16,002 nucleotides of DNA, taken from NCBI GenBank assembly GCA_016781705.1, contig JADDPV010000183.1, forward strand, positions 1 to 16,002, read 5' to 3'. Under the pieces are notes generated by a model. That model saw nothing but the letters and a program-made list of their open reading frames with translations. It was not told the origin of the DNA and did not search any database. This document shows, one piece after another, positions 1 through 6,346 of the stretch. Position 1 is the stretch's first letter; every line of letters starts with the position of its first letter. Source of the stretch: Rubrobacter sp. GTDB lineage: Bacteria; Actinomycetota; Rubrobacteria; Rubrobacterales; Rubrobacteraceae. A program made the translations under genes and the position numbers.

Positions 1-146
1 TATTAGGTCTGCTCGGGCGGGTGTTAAGCCGACATCCTCTATTGCTGGTCTTAGTACCTCTTCATATATGGGATCGAACTTGGGACCAAACGGCATAAGA
101 ACATAGCACTCTCTTTTATATCACCGAGATCTGTTGTGATTTTCAT
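1..146 (-). pseudogene. TIR-like / nucleoside 2-deoxyribosyltransferase-like protein, N-terminal part, frameshifted, runs off the left edge
   Basis: Reading the minus strand from the ATG at 144-146 (preceded by the Shine-Dalgarno-like GTAGAGG) gives MKITTDLGDIKE. After a change of frame near 109-117 it continues with CYVLMPFGPKFDPIYEEV and then a segment ending in ARADLI at the window edge. The pattern hydrophobic-MPFG..FD.IYEE...PA.E..GL...RAD is typical of the first half of TIR-like/nucleoside 2-deoxyribosyltransferase-fold domains, several of which act as NAD- or nucleotide-cleaving immune effectors; the function here is only inferred. Frame is restored either by one extra A in the A4 run (T4 at 114-117 on the plus strand) or by removing an AG from GAGAG. 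Codons are A/T-richer than in any neighbouring gene, which suggests recent transfer. It could be a decayed gene or a sequencing indel; most of the protein lies outside the window. Confidence 0.55.
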
Positions 147-191
147 GGGTCCTCTACTTCTATTTGTTTCATAGTCCTGCGTGATGTTCAT

Positions 192-420
192 CTAAAGGAG
201 CGCCGGGAGCAACAGCAGCGGCTCGCGTACCCGCGCGAGGACGGACGTCAAATCGGGTGAGGCGGCGCCCGAGAGGAGGTTGCAGGCCACGGCGAGCGCG
301 TAGGCCAGGAGCCAGGCGCCGCGGTCAGCAGCAGCCGGAGGCTACGCGGGTCACGCCCGACGAGGTACAGACCCAGCCAGAGGGCGATGCTGTAGACGAA
401 GACGGCCTAGATCAAGGCGC
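192..420 (-). pseudogene. Remnant of a multi-helix membrane protein
   Basis: Downstream of comEB the minus strand encodes hydrophobic segments AVFVYSIALWLGLYLVG, then RDPRSLRLLLTAA, then after a one-base frame change near 316-325 AWLLAYALAVACNLLSG, and finally VREPLLLLPALL before a TAG at 192-194. These are two or three transmembrane helices with an Arg-Asp-Pro-Arg loop, as in N-terminal membrane modules of sensor or regulator proteins. An in-frame TAG sits at 407-409 just before the first helix, and the coding similarity ends where base composition drops (about 190). This looks like a gene truncated by the A/T-richer DNA to its left and then decayed. The family of the full protein cannot be named from this piece. 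Confidence 0.5.
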
Positions 421-448
421 CCGGGACCGAGCGGATCCGCCCGTGGCC

Positions 449-958
449 CTATCCTCCCCGCTCTTCTCCGGGAGCGAACCGATTCATCGAGAGGCCGCCC
501 TCGTTGGCAAGCTCCAGCGCGAGCGGGTCGGGGTATCCGCCGGCGTAGTAGACCTCCTCGATGCCGGCATTCATGACCATCTTCACGCACAGGAGGCACG
601 GCTGGTGGGTGCAGTAGAGGGTAGAGCCGCGGACGGAGACGCCGTGGTATGCCGCCTGTATGAGGGCGTTCTGCTCGGCGTGCAGCGTGCGCTGGCAGGA
701 CTCGCGCCCGTCCACGATGCGTATCAGGCAACCCACGTCGTCGCAGTGCGGCATCCCGGACGGGCTCCCGTTGTAGCCGGTGGTGAGGATGCGCTTGTCG
801 CGCACGACCACCGCCCCGACGGCGAGCCGGGGACAGGTCGAGCGGGCGGCGACCTCGTGGGCGATGCGCATGAAGTACTCGTCCCACGACGGGCGCGCCT
901 TCTTGAGAGCGGCGTGCGCCCCGGAGGTGTTCACGTCGGTGCGTTTAAAGGGTTCCAT
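449..958 (-). CDS. comEB: dCMP deaminase / ComE operon protein 2 family
   Basis: A 169-residue zinc-dependent cytidine/deoxycytidylate deaminase-fold protein, expected to convert dCMP to dUMP for dTTP synthesis. The zinc and catalytic signature is intact: His93-Ala-Glu95 within LHAEQNAL, and Pro120-Cys121-x-x-Cys124 within HQPCLLC. An extra Cys/His cluster (HCDDVGC, about residues 71-77) matches the dCMP deaminase subgroup rather than cytidine deaminase. The ATG at 956-958 overlaps the 3' end of upp by 14 nt, so translation is probably coupled. It is the last gene of the glyA-upp-comEB operon. The C-terminal tail (NRFAPGEERGG) is short and probably unstructured. The name comEB follows the Bacillus homologue; a competence role is not implied. 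Confidence 0.9.
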   Translation of the reverse strand: MEPFKRTDVNTSGAHAALKKARPSWDEYFMRIAHEVAARSTCPRLAVGAVVVRDKRILTTGYNGSPSGMPHCDDVGCLIRIVDGRESCQRTLHAEQNALIQAAYHGVSVRGSTLYCTHQPCLLCVKMVMNAGIEEVYYAGGYPDPLALELANEGGLSMNRFAPGEERGG

Positions 959-1592
959 ACAGCCTGTCTCCCGCGTCGCCGAGGCCCGGGACGATGAAGG
1001 CGTTGTCGTCCAGCTCGGGGTCCACGGCGGCGGCGTAGAAGTCGATATCGGGATGCTCGCGGCTAACGCGCTCGACGCCGGGGGTAGCGGCGACGGCGTG
1101 CAGGCAGGAGATCCAGGCCGCCCCGTACTCCTTGAGCTTCGTCAGCGTCGCCGAGAGGCTCCCGCCGGTGGCGAGCATCGGGTCCAGGACGAGCACGAGG
1201 TAGTCGCCGAGGTTGCGCGGCAAATTCACGTAGTACTCGACGGGCTCGGCGGTCTCCTCGTCGCGCTGCAGGCCCATGAACCCGACGGTGGCGTCGGGTA
1301 GGAGGGCCAGGGCACCGTCGAGCATGCCGAGCCCGGCGCGCAGCACGGGGACGAGGCAGACGGGACAGGCGATCTCCTCCACCTCCGTTCTGGTGAGCGG
1401 GGTCCGGATGCGCGTTGACTTCGTCGGCATGGCCCGCGTGGCCTCGGCGACCATGACGAGGGAGAGCTCCCGCATCGCGCGGCGGAATTCCGGGGTGCGC
1501 GTCCGCTCGTCGCGCAGGACCGCGAGCTTGTTGCGTGAGAGCGGCCCATCCACGACGTGCAGTTTCTGCGCCTTCGGCGCCGCCTCACTCAT
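945..1592 (-). CDS. upp: Uracil phosphoribosyltransferase
   Basis: A 215-residue type I phosphoribosyltransferase that makes UMP from uracil and PRPP in pyrimidine salvage. The PRPP-binding loop is present as VLVLDPMLATGGSL (about residues 134-146), and the C-terminal uracil-binding motif as DAGDRLYGT. The upstream loop PVLRAGLGM (about 82-90) is also typical. Length is close to the usual 208-215. Its ATG (1590-1592) overlaps the last 8 nt of glyA (stop at 1585-1587), and its own stop at 945-947 lies inside comEB, so the three genes form one translationally coupled unit. No internal promoter is evident. Confidence 0.95.
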   Translation of the reverse strand: MSEAAPKAQKLHVVDGPLSRNKLAVLRDERTRTPEFRRAMRELSLVMVAEATRAMPTKSTRIRTPLTRTEVEEIACPVCLVPVLRAGLGMLDGALALLPDATVGFMGLQRDEETAEPVEYYVNLPRNLGDYLVLVLDPMLATGGSLSATLTKLKEYGAAWISCLHAVAATPGVERVSREHPDIDFYAAAVDPELDDNAFIVPGLGDAGDRLYGTL

Positions 1593-2805
1593 AGAGCGGG
1601 AAGGCGTCGGTGAGGGCGGTCACGCGGTCCCGCAGACCGTCGGTCTCGCCGCGGACGGCGCTGGCGATGATGGCGGAGATCTCGCGCATCTCGTCCTCCC
1701 CCATGCCGCGCGTCGTCATCGCCGGCGTTCCCAGCCGGATGCCACTGGTTACGGTCGGCGGCTCGGGGTCGCCGGGGATCATGTTCTTGTTCGCCGTCAC
1801 CCCCACGGAGTCCAACCGCTCCTCCAACTCTTTCCCGCTCGTCCCCGTCCCCCGCAGGTCGACGAGGATGAGGTGGTTGTCCGTCCCCCCCGAGACGAGG
1901 TTCAGGCCGCCCTCGACGAGCCCCTCGGCCATCGCGCGGGCGTTCTCCACGATCTTGAGCGCGTAGTCCTTGAACTCCGGCCGTAAAGCCTCCCCAAATG
2001 CCACGGCCTTGCCCGCGATGGCGTGCATGAGAGGTCCACCCTGCATCCCCGGAAAGACGCGGCTGTTGACCTTCTTCGCGAACTCCTCGCGGCACAGGAT
2101 CATCCCGCCCCTCGCCCCCCTCAACGTTTTGTGCGTCGTGGTCGTCACGATCTCGCAGTAGGGGACCGGCGAAGGGTGGACTCCGGTGGCGACGAGGCCG
2201 GCGATGTGGGCCATGTCGGTCAGGAAGAAGGCGCCGACCTCGTCGGCTATCTCGCGGAAACGGTCGAAGTGGAACACGCGCGGGTACGCGCTCGCCCCGG
2301 CCAGGATCATTTTGGGCCGCTCGCGCAACGCGATCTCACGCACCTCATCGTAATTTATGAAGCCGTCCTCCCCGACGCCGTAATGCACGAAGTCGTAGGT
2401 GCGGCCCGAGAAGTTGATGCGCATCCCGTGCGTGAGGTGCCCACCGTGCGCCAAGTTCATGCTCAAGACTTTGTCCCCCGGCTCGACGAGCGCGGCATAT
2501 GCCGCCTCGTTGGCCTGGCTCCCCGAGTGCGGCTGCACGTTGGCGTGCTCCGCCCCGAACAGCTCCTTCGCCCGCTCGATGGCGAGAACTTCCACCTTGT
2601 CTACCTGCTCGCAACCGCCGTAGTACCGCTTCCCCGGGTACCCCTCGGCGTACTTGTTCGTCAGCACCGACCCCTGCGCCGCCAGCACCGCCGGCGAGGC
2701 GAAGTTCTCGCTCGCGATGAGCTCTATCGTCGTCCGCTGACGCTCCAACTCACCATCCAGGGCGTCCTGGACCTCAGAGTCAACCTCCGTGTAAGGACCA
2801 ATCAT
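1585..2805 (-). CDS. glyA: Serine hydroxymethyltransferase
   Basis: A 406-residue PLP enzyme that interconverts serine and tetrahydrofolate with glycine and 5,10-methylene-THF. The PLP lysine lies in TTTTHKTLRGARGG (Lys226), with the cofactor-binding Asp and His in TDMAHIAG (Asp197, His200) and the substrate motif IELIASENF near residues 28-36. Length and N-terminus are normal for bacterial GlyA. The ATG at 2803-2805 follows a strong Shine-Dalgarno sequence (CCGGAGG). It is the first gene of the glyA-upp-comEB operon, which supplies methylene-THF and dUMP precursors relevant to thymidylate synthesis. It has its own promoter about 140 nt upstream and a leader of about 130 nt with nested inverted repeats. 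Confidence 0.97.
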   Translation of the reverse strand: MIGPYTEVDSEVQDALDGELERQRTTIELIASENFASPAVLAAQGSVLTNKYAEGYPGKRYYGGCEQVDKVEVLAIERAKELFGAEHANVQPHSGSQANEAAYAALVEPGDKVLSMNLAHGGHLTHGMRINFSGRTYDFVHYGVGEDGFINYDEVREIALRERPKMILAGASAYPRVFHFDRFREIADEVGAFFLTDMAHIAGLVATGVHPSPVPYCEIVTTTTHKTLRGARGGMILCREEFAKKVNSRVFPGMQGGPLMHAIAGKAVAFGEALRPEFKDYALKIVENARAMAEGLVEGGLNLVSGGTDNHLILVDLRGTGTSGKELEERLDSVGVTANKNMIPGDPEPPTVTSGIRLGTPAMTTRGMGEDEMREISAIIASAVRGETDGLRDRVTALTDAFPLYE

Positions 2806-2937
2806 ATAAACCTCCGGTTTACGGTCAAATCAACATCGAGCTGGTTGTCGAGGGGTCGCCGTCCGTAGCCTGGCGGTGCGTTGGGGTTTTCGCGGCGGGT
2901 CTGGCACTCCCGCACCTTCCCTGGAATCGGACGGACG
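2806..2937 (-). other. glyA 5' leader with nested inverted repeats
   Basis: The transcribed leader upstream of glyA contains two perfectly nested complementary pairs: CGTCCGT (2931-2937) with ACGGACG (2860-2866), and inside it GGTGCG (2911-2916) with CGCACC (2875-2880). Between the inner arms an alternative hairpin GCGGG/CCCGC competes for some of the same bases. It ends in the glyA Shine-Dalgarno sequence. Such an arrangement could be a regulatory RNA. I compared it by eye with the ZTP and THF riboswitches, which are known upstream of one-carbon genes, and did not find their consensus sequences. High GC makes chance pairing fairly likely. Confidence 0.3.
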
Positions 2938-2942
2938 CCGAG

Positions 2943-2971
2943 AGTATAGACGCTGGCGGTCAGGCTCTCAA
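2943..2971 (-). promoter_or_regulatory. Sigma-70-type promoter of glyA-upp-comEB
   Basis: On the minus strand TTGAGA (2966-2971) is followed by a 17-nt spacer and TATACT (2943-2948), close to the housekeeping consensus. Transcription would start near 2936, giving a glyA leader of about 130 nt. The promoter lies past the 3' end of the tetR-like gene, so the operon does not depend on read-through from it. Confidence 0.65.
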
Positions 2972-3136
2972 ACTAACCGTCTCGAAAGCGTACGCTGTAT
3001 AGCTGGAGCAACGCCGGCACAAGTTCGGGGGCATCGAAAGGGCGTCTCCGGCGCTCCTCGGCTCCTGCATCCCTGATATCCACCCCCACACCGGTTGGTT
3101 TAGCTCCGCGGCGATTGCAGGAAGGCGGCGACGTTG

Positions 3137-3736
3137 TCAGGAGCTGGCTGGCGCTGGGGTCAGGATCTCGGTCAGGATCGAGCGTGTGGACCGCTCCTTG
3201 TAGTCGTCGGGGGACCAGCCGCGCTCGCCGACTAGATGCTGCCAGGTCGTGAGGTGGCTTCGCGCCCAGATCCAGTCGGTCGCGGTCTCGACCGTCCAGC
3301 CCTCGGCGAGCCGACCGTCCCGGTCGACCAAGTCGACTGCGATGCGGAAGGCCTCCCTCAGGTCGCCCATCCGGTCCCGCCACGCGTCCCCACCTTCTTC
3401 GCCGGTGATCGCGGCCGCCTCCAGCACCCGTGCCACGGGCAGGATCTCGGGGACGTACTCGCACCACACCCTTACTAGCTCCTCGAGACCTTCCGCCGGC
3501 GGCAGCGACCTGGAGGCGGCGACCCGCTCCACGAACCCGCTGCGCCGGTCTTGATGGCGGGCCATCGCTACGAACAGCCCGGCCCGGTTATCGAAGTGGA
3601 AGTAGACGAGCTGGCGCGATACCCCCGCGGCGGCGGCGATTTCTGCGACCGTCACCGCGTTGGTCCCGCGCTCGCGGATCAGCGCCAACGCCGTCTCGAG
3701 GATACGCGAGCGGGTGTCCGTATTCGGGATGGTCAT
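3137..3736 (-). CDS. TetR/AcrR family transcriptional repressor
   Basis: About 199 residues starting at the ATG at 3734-3736, which has GGAGG about 8 nt upstream; the longer open frame adds 40 residues that run through the operator and is unlikely. The N-terminal HTH is clear: SRILETALALIRERGT, then VAEIAAAAGVSRQLVYFHF, the classic TetR recognition helix ending in YFHF. The C-terminal ligand and dimerisation region is alpha-helical and not assignable to a ligand. It is divergent from the acyl-CoA synthetase gene with an inverted repeat between them, so it most likely represses that gene and itself, with an acyl-CoA or related aromatic/fatty compound as a plausible inducer (inference). Confidence 0.85.
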   Translation of the reverse strand: MTIPNTDTRSRILETALALIRERGTNAVTVAEIAAAAGVSRQLVYFHFDNRAGLFVAMARHQDRRSGFVERVAASRSLPPAEGLEELVRVWCEYVPEILPVARVLEAAAITGEEGGDAWRDRMGDLREAFRIAVDLVDRDGRLAEGWTVETATDWIWARSHLTTWQHLVGERGWSPDDYKERSTRSILTEILTPAPASS

Positions 3737-3755
3737 GATGCCGGCCTCCTCACCC

Positions 3756-3801
3756 TTGACGCGTGTCAAATCACGGGTCATTATACATATTAGACACGCG
3801 T
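3756..3801. promoter_or_regulatory. Divergent promoter region with inverted-repeat operator
   Basis: The arms ACGCGTGTC (3759-3767) and GACACGCGT (3793-3801) are perfect 9-bp inverted copies separated by 25 bp. Between them, on the minus strand, lies a perfect TATAAT (plus-strand ATTATA, 3780-3785) suited to the tetR gene. On the plus strand TTGACG (3756-3761) and TATACA (3782-3787) may serve the acyl-CoA synthetase gene, although that spacing is long (20 nt). Binding of the TetR protein here would cover both promoters. The -35 for the tetR side is weak. Confidence 0.6.
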
Positions 3802-3839
3802 AAAAGAGGCTAACAGGAAGAAGAGGAAGAGGTATGCCG

Positions 3840-5416
3840 ATGTCGTGGACGAGCACCTACAAGGCGGTCGAGGTCGGGGGCGCGACCCTGCACCGGATGA
3901 TCGCCGAGGCGGCCGCCGAGTGGGGGACCGGCCGGCGCTGATCGATGGGCAAACCGGGCAGACGGTCACTTATGCCATGCTGGCGTCGCGGGTGGAGCGC
4001 GTGGCGGCGGGGCTCGCCGCCCGGGGCTTCGGGGCCGGCGACGTGCTGGCGCTGTGGGCGCCGAACCTGCCCCAGTGGGCGGGGGTAGCTTTAGGCGCGA
4101 TGGCGGCGGGCGGGACGGTGACTGGGGTAAACCCTGCCTATACCGAACGCGAGTTGACCCAACAGCTCACCGACTCAGGGGCGTCGATCCTGGTGACGAT
4201 CCCACCACTGGTGCCTGCGGCGCTTTCCGCCGCGGCCTCGACGGGCGTGAAGGAAGTGGTAGTTCTCGGCGAGGCCGAAGGCGCCACCCCGATCGTCGAG
4301 CTGATAGCTGGTGAAGATCCCGCCCCCGAAGTCGCACTCGATCCCGATACTGCCGTGGCGCTGCTGCCCTACTCGAGCGGCACGACGGGGCCGCCCAAGG
4401 GGGTCATGCTCACCCACACGAACCTCGTCACCACCGTGCGCCAGCTGCGCCGCGGGATGCGCCTGACCGAGCGCGACACGATGGTGGCGGTGGCGCCCTT
4501 CTTCCACGTGATGGGCTTCATGGTCAACCTCGCCTTGCCGCTCGCGTCGGGCGCTACGGTGGTAACCATGCCCCGCTTCGACCTCGAGCAGTACCTCACG
4601 CTGATCCAGCGTCACCGGGTCACGCTCGTCACGGTGCCGCCGCCGATCATGCCAGCTCTTGCCCACCACCCGATGATCGATGCGCACGACCTGTCCTCCG
4701 TTGAGTTGATCGCCTCGGGCGGCGCGCCGCTCGGCGCCGACCTCCAGCACGCCGTCGACGACCGCTTCCCTAACGCGGTCGTCGGCCAAGCCTGGGGGAT
4801 GACCGAGACCGCTGTCGGGGCGACGATACCCGACCGGGAGTTCGGTACCGTGCCCGGCTCGGTCGGGCGCGTCCAGCCCAACACCGAGCTGCGGGTGGTC
4901 GACACGCAGACCGGACGCGACCTCGGGGCCGGCGAGCGAGGCGAGCTGTGGGTCAGGGGGCCGCAGGTGATGGCCGGCTACCTGAACCGCCCCGACGCCA
5001 CCGCCGAGACCATTGACGCCGACGGGTGGCTGCACACCGGCGACCTCGGTTACGTCGATGCGGACGGCAACGTGTTCATCGTCGACCGGCTCAAGGAGCT
5101 CATCAAGGTGAACGCCTACCAGGTGGCGCCCGCGGAGCTGGAGGCACTCCTGTCCACCCACCCTGCGGTCGCCGACGTTGCCGTCATCCCCCGCCCGGAC
5201 GAGACGCACGGCGAGATCCCGGTCGCGGCGGTGGTTCGTCGCGGCGAGGTTGGCGAAGACGAGCTTATGGCCTGGGTGGCCGAGCGCGTCGCGCCCCACA
5301 AGCGGATCCGCGCGGTCCGGTTCGTCGACGCCATCCCCAAGACCCCGTCGGGGAAGATCCTGCGCCGGATCCTCGTCGAACAAGACCGACAGGCTCCGTA
5401 CCGGGTGCTTTCCTAA
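3840..5416 (+). CDS. AMP-dependent acyl-CoA synthetase (4-coumarate-CoA ligase-like), one-base frameshift near the N-terminus
   Basis: An ANL-superfamily ligase that activates a carboxylic acid with ATP and transfers it to CoA. Motifs in order: the ATP loop SSGTTGPPKGVMLTH (DNA about 4372-4415), the A5 motif WGMTET (about 4792-4809), DGWLHTGDLGY (about 5022-5053), and the C-terminal catalytic lysine in PKTPSGKILRR (about 5337-5369). The natural start is the ATG at 3840 (AGAGG 7 nt upstream), giving MSWTSTYKAVEVGG and then AEAAAEWG. The frame then breaks in the G5 run at 3922-3926; adding one G restores WGDRPALIDG and a protein of about 525 residues, the normal size. Without it only a start downstream of the break, or an unnatural Arg/Gly-rich N-terminus, would be made. 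It could be a real inactivating mutation or a homopolymer error. The substrate is unknown; probably controlled by the divergent TetR protein. Confidence 0.85.
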
Positions 5417-5432
5417 CGGAGATGAGAAAGCG

Positions 5433-5582
5433 GTGAGACGGGCTACGCTCCTTTGGTCCGTGGCGTTGATGGTTGCGCTCGCGGTGCCTGTGGGGTGCGG
5501 CGTGGGACAGCAGCGGGCTGCCCAGAAGCAGCCGGTCGGGGGAAACCCAGGAAAGGAGAAACATGATCGCCAAAATCTTTAG
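5433..5582 (+). CDS. Possible small secreted/lipoprotein-like peptide
   Basis: A 49-codon frame from a GTG at 5433. It begins with MRRATLLWSVALMVALAVP and then has Val-Gly-Cys, which looks like a short lipoprotein signal peptide with a lipobox-like cysteine at about residue 22, followed by a polar Gln/Lys/Gly tail. It starts 16 nt after the acyl-CoA synthetase stop and overlaps the start of the next lipoprotein gene by 20 nt, so it may be co-transcribed with both. A GGAG lies 11 nt upstream, which is rather far. It could also be a decayed duplicate of the neighbouring lipoprotein start. No function can be given. Confidence 0.35.
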   Translation: MRRATLLWSVALMVALAVPVGCGVGQQRAAQKQPVGGNPGKEKHDRQNL

Positions 5583-6346
5583 TCCACTTCGCTGGGGCGT
5601 CATCGCCTCGCTGCTCGCCCTCGGCCTCTTGATCGCCGGGTGCGGCGGCGGCGGTGGTGGCGGCCAAGAGGAGGGCGCTCAGGGGGACGAGGCCCCCGAG
5701 GAGAGTGCCCCGCCCGTGGCGGGCAGCTTCGTGGGGAAGGCCGACCCGAGCGAACACGCCTTCGTCGCCATCGTGGCCGGCGAAGCGGAAGAGGGCGCCG
5801 AAGGGCGGGAAGTGAGGGCGTACATGTGCGATCCTGCCCGGGGAATCAACGAGTGGTTCCGGGGCACGATGACCGGCAACACCCTCGATCTGACTTCCGA
5901 GGAGACCGGAGCCAAGCTTTCGGGCGAGCTAACAGGAGAGGCCGCGACCGGCACGGTTACCCTGAACGACGGCCGGTCCTTCTCCTTCACGGCCAACCCG
6001 GCCACCGGCTTGAGCGGCCTCTACGCCGTGAGCGTCTCCAGCGACGGTAGCTTTACTGGCGCCTCGGAGACCGGCGGACGGGTGGAGGGCCAGTTCGGAC
6101 CGGAGGGATCGGTGGACGCCCAACACGTTCCGCAAGACGTCGGCGGCGGCGGTGGGCACGCGGTCACCGGTACCCTCACGGCTTCCGATGGGGAGACCAG
6201 AGAATTCGAGATCGGCGCCCGGACGTTCCGGCCCGGGTGCCAGCGAGTTCGACCTCTTCTTCATCGTCTCCGATACCCACATAGTGGGCGGAACCAAGCA
6301 GGGTAAGTCGGGCACGTCTTATACGGATCCTATCTGCATGTGGTAA
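5563..6346 (+). CDS. Gly-rich putative lipoprotein with beta-rich domain, frameshifted near the C-terminus
   Basis: The ATG at 5563 follows a good Shine-Dalgarno (AAAGGAG). The N-terminus is a lipoprotein signal (hydrophobic segment VIASLLALGLLIAGC, lipobox LIAGC, Cys about residue 27), then a Gly run and an acidic linker (EEGAQGDEAPEESAPP), so the mature protein should be membrane-anchored outside the cell. The rest is rich in short Gly/Thr/Ser beta-strand-like stretches (LSGELTGEAATGTVTL; then SDGSFTGASETGGRVEG). The frame as written ends at 6306 with a basic unnatural tail. Removing one base in CCCGGG (6232-6237) gives a natural ending with EFDLFFIVSDTHIVGG and stop TAA at 6344-6346. I do not recognise the family. 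An IS630 element lies immediately downstream. Confidence 0.65.

Noticed and set aside
2860..2937. ZTP or THF riboswitch upstream of glyA
   Set aside because: The position is attractive, but the conserved blocks of these riboswitches are not present as far as I can recall them. Kept only as an unclassified structured leader.
2973..3136. Minus-strand coding tail (ending PALLQLYSVRFRDG) between tetR and the glyA promoter
   Set aside because: The frame is open only as the continuation of a shadow frame of tetR, has no start of its own, and resembles no family I know.
4175..5383. A 402-codon minus-strand open frame opposite the acyl-CoA synthetase
   Set aside because: Composition (Asp/Gly/Arg/His/Val) is that of an antisense shadow, and the plus strand carries all ANL motifs.
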